DNA of 21,181 bases. It comes from a virus. The notes below the pieces were generated by a model. The model worked only from the letters and a program-made list of their open reading frames with translations, searched no databases and was not told where the DNA came from. The stretch spans positions 1 to 21,181 of IMG/VR virus record IMGVR_UViG_3300037119_004555. The stretch is one strand, 5' to 3'. The stretch's first letter is position 1. The number at the start of each line of letters is the position of its first letter. The position numbers and the translations under genes are program-made. Positions 20,867-21,181 of this stretch are shown here, piece by piece.

Positions 20867-21181
20867 ACTTTCCCCCTTCGAAGCGCCAAATGTTCGAATG
20901 GCGTTTTAAGTAATTTAACTTCGTAAACTTCATCGTCTGGCATTCTGATCTTTCGAACTTGCTCGCTTGCCAGCACAGCGCAAAGCTCCTTCTCAGCTTG
21001 GTCCTTGATCTGTTGGGCCTCGCCCGCTGACAAGTAAACCTTGTAAGCAGTCAGCGCTGCTTCCTGCGCACCCTCAGAGAGCACATCAAAGTTAGTCGGC
21101 CACTGCTTAGGCGCAAACGCCTCCTTAAACCAAGCCTTCAAAGCACTCTTCTCACCCCAGCATTCCTTCTTATAGTTATCT
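20863..21181 (-). CDS. hypothetical protein, N-terminus cut by window edge
   Basis: The frame ends at TGA 20863 and remains open to the right edge: before the TTG at 21141 it reads DNYKKECWGEKSAL, so the true start lies outside the window. About 105 residues are visible. They include FDVLSEGAQEAALTAYKVYL and SAGEAQQIKDQAEKELCAVL (helical, charged) and end with a strand pair EVYEVKLLKTPFEHLALRRG. No domain was recognised. Its stop overlaps the start of the 28-aa membrane peptide as GTGA. It is the furthest-upstream visible gene of the minus-strand operon. Confidence 0.7.
   Translation of the reverse strand, partial: DNYKKECWGEKSALKAWFKEAFAPKQWPTNFDVLSEGAQEAALTAYKVYLSAGEAQQIKDQAEKELCAVLASEQVRKIRMPDDEVYEVKLLKTPFEHLALRRGKV

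Noticed and set aside
1-21181. tRNA genes, CRISPR array, attachment sites, insertion sequences
   Set aside because: No cloverleaf-like sequence with a T-loop, spaced short repeats, or transposase or integrase frame was noticed in the window.

Overview
The window is part of a tailed double-stranded DNA bacteriophage genome (or prophage). The protein set fits a short-tailed, podovirus-like virion: portal, scaffold, HK97-fold-type capsid protein, a short tail adaptor, a tail hub of the P22 gp10/T7 gp12 kind, and several large Gln- and Ala-rich internal or ejection proteins. No tape-measure, sheath or baseplate genes were recognised. The host cannot be named. Clear Shine-Dalgarno sites and bacterial-type codon use point to a bacterium, and a Gram-negative one is a guess from the virion type. 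No tRNA, rRNA, CRISPR array or insertion sequence was seen.

Positions 1-17856 (plus strand) are a dense late cassette. In order it holds: the 3' end of a probable large terminase; portal; a small unknown protein; scaffold; a small unknown protein; a decoration or cement-type protein; the major capsid protein; four small beta-rich virion proteins, of which the first two are tandem paralogues; a 954-aa adaptor fused to a repeat-rich fibre with a C1q-like tip; a 612-aa tail hub protein; a second fibre with a tail-collar domain; a GNAT acetyltransferase; two paralogous internal proteins; two more internal proteins; and a small XhlA-like holin candidate. The only non-coding gaps longer than about 60 bases precede the portal, the decoration protein and the second fibre. 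Each of these gaps starts with a small hairpin at the upstream stop codon, followed by the heptamer CTTTCCA.

Positions 17819-21181 (minus strand, read right to left) are a second, convergent gene block. Its genes are packed with ATGA, GTGA or TAATG overlaps. In transcription order: a gene truncated by the window edge; two tiny single-pass membrane peptides (28 and 36 aa); a 123-aa helical protein; an 81-aa protein; an HNH endonuclease whose frame runs without a stop into a beta-rich 142-aa protein; a 127-aa unknown protein; a two-TM membrane protein with a coiled-coil tail; a GroES/gp31-like co-chaperonin; and a 59-aa protein whose 3' end overlaps the holin candidate tail to tail.

A possible working picture is that the plus block builds the particle. 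The minus block supplies the co-chaperonin, which could help the host GroEL fold the capsid or other virion proteins, together with membrane proteins and a homing-type endonuclease. Most small genes have no recognised function and are marked as such. The most interesting points are the co-chaperonin, the adaptor-fibre-C1q fusion, the HNH/beta-protein in-frame arrangement, the coupled micro-membrane proteins and the repeated hairpin-CTTTCCA intergenic module.
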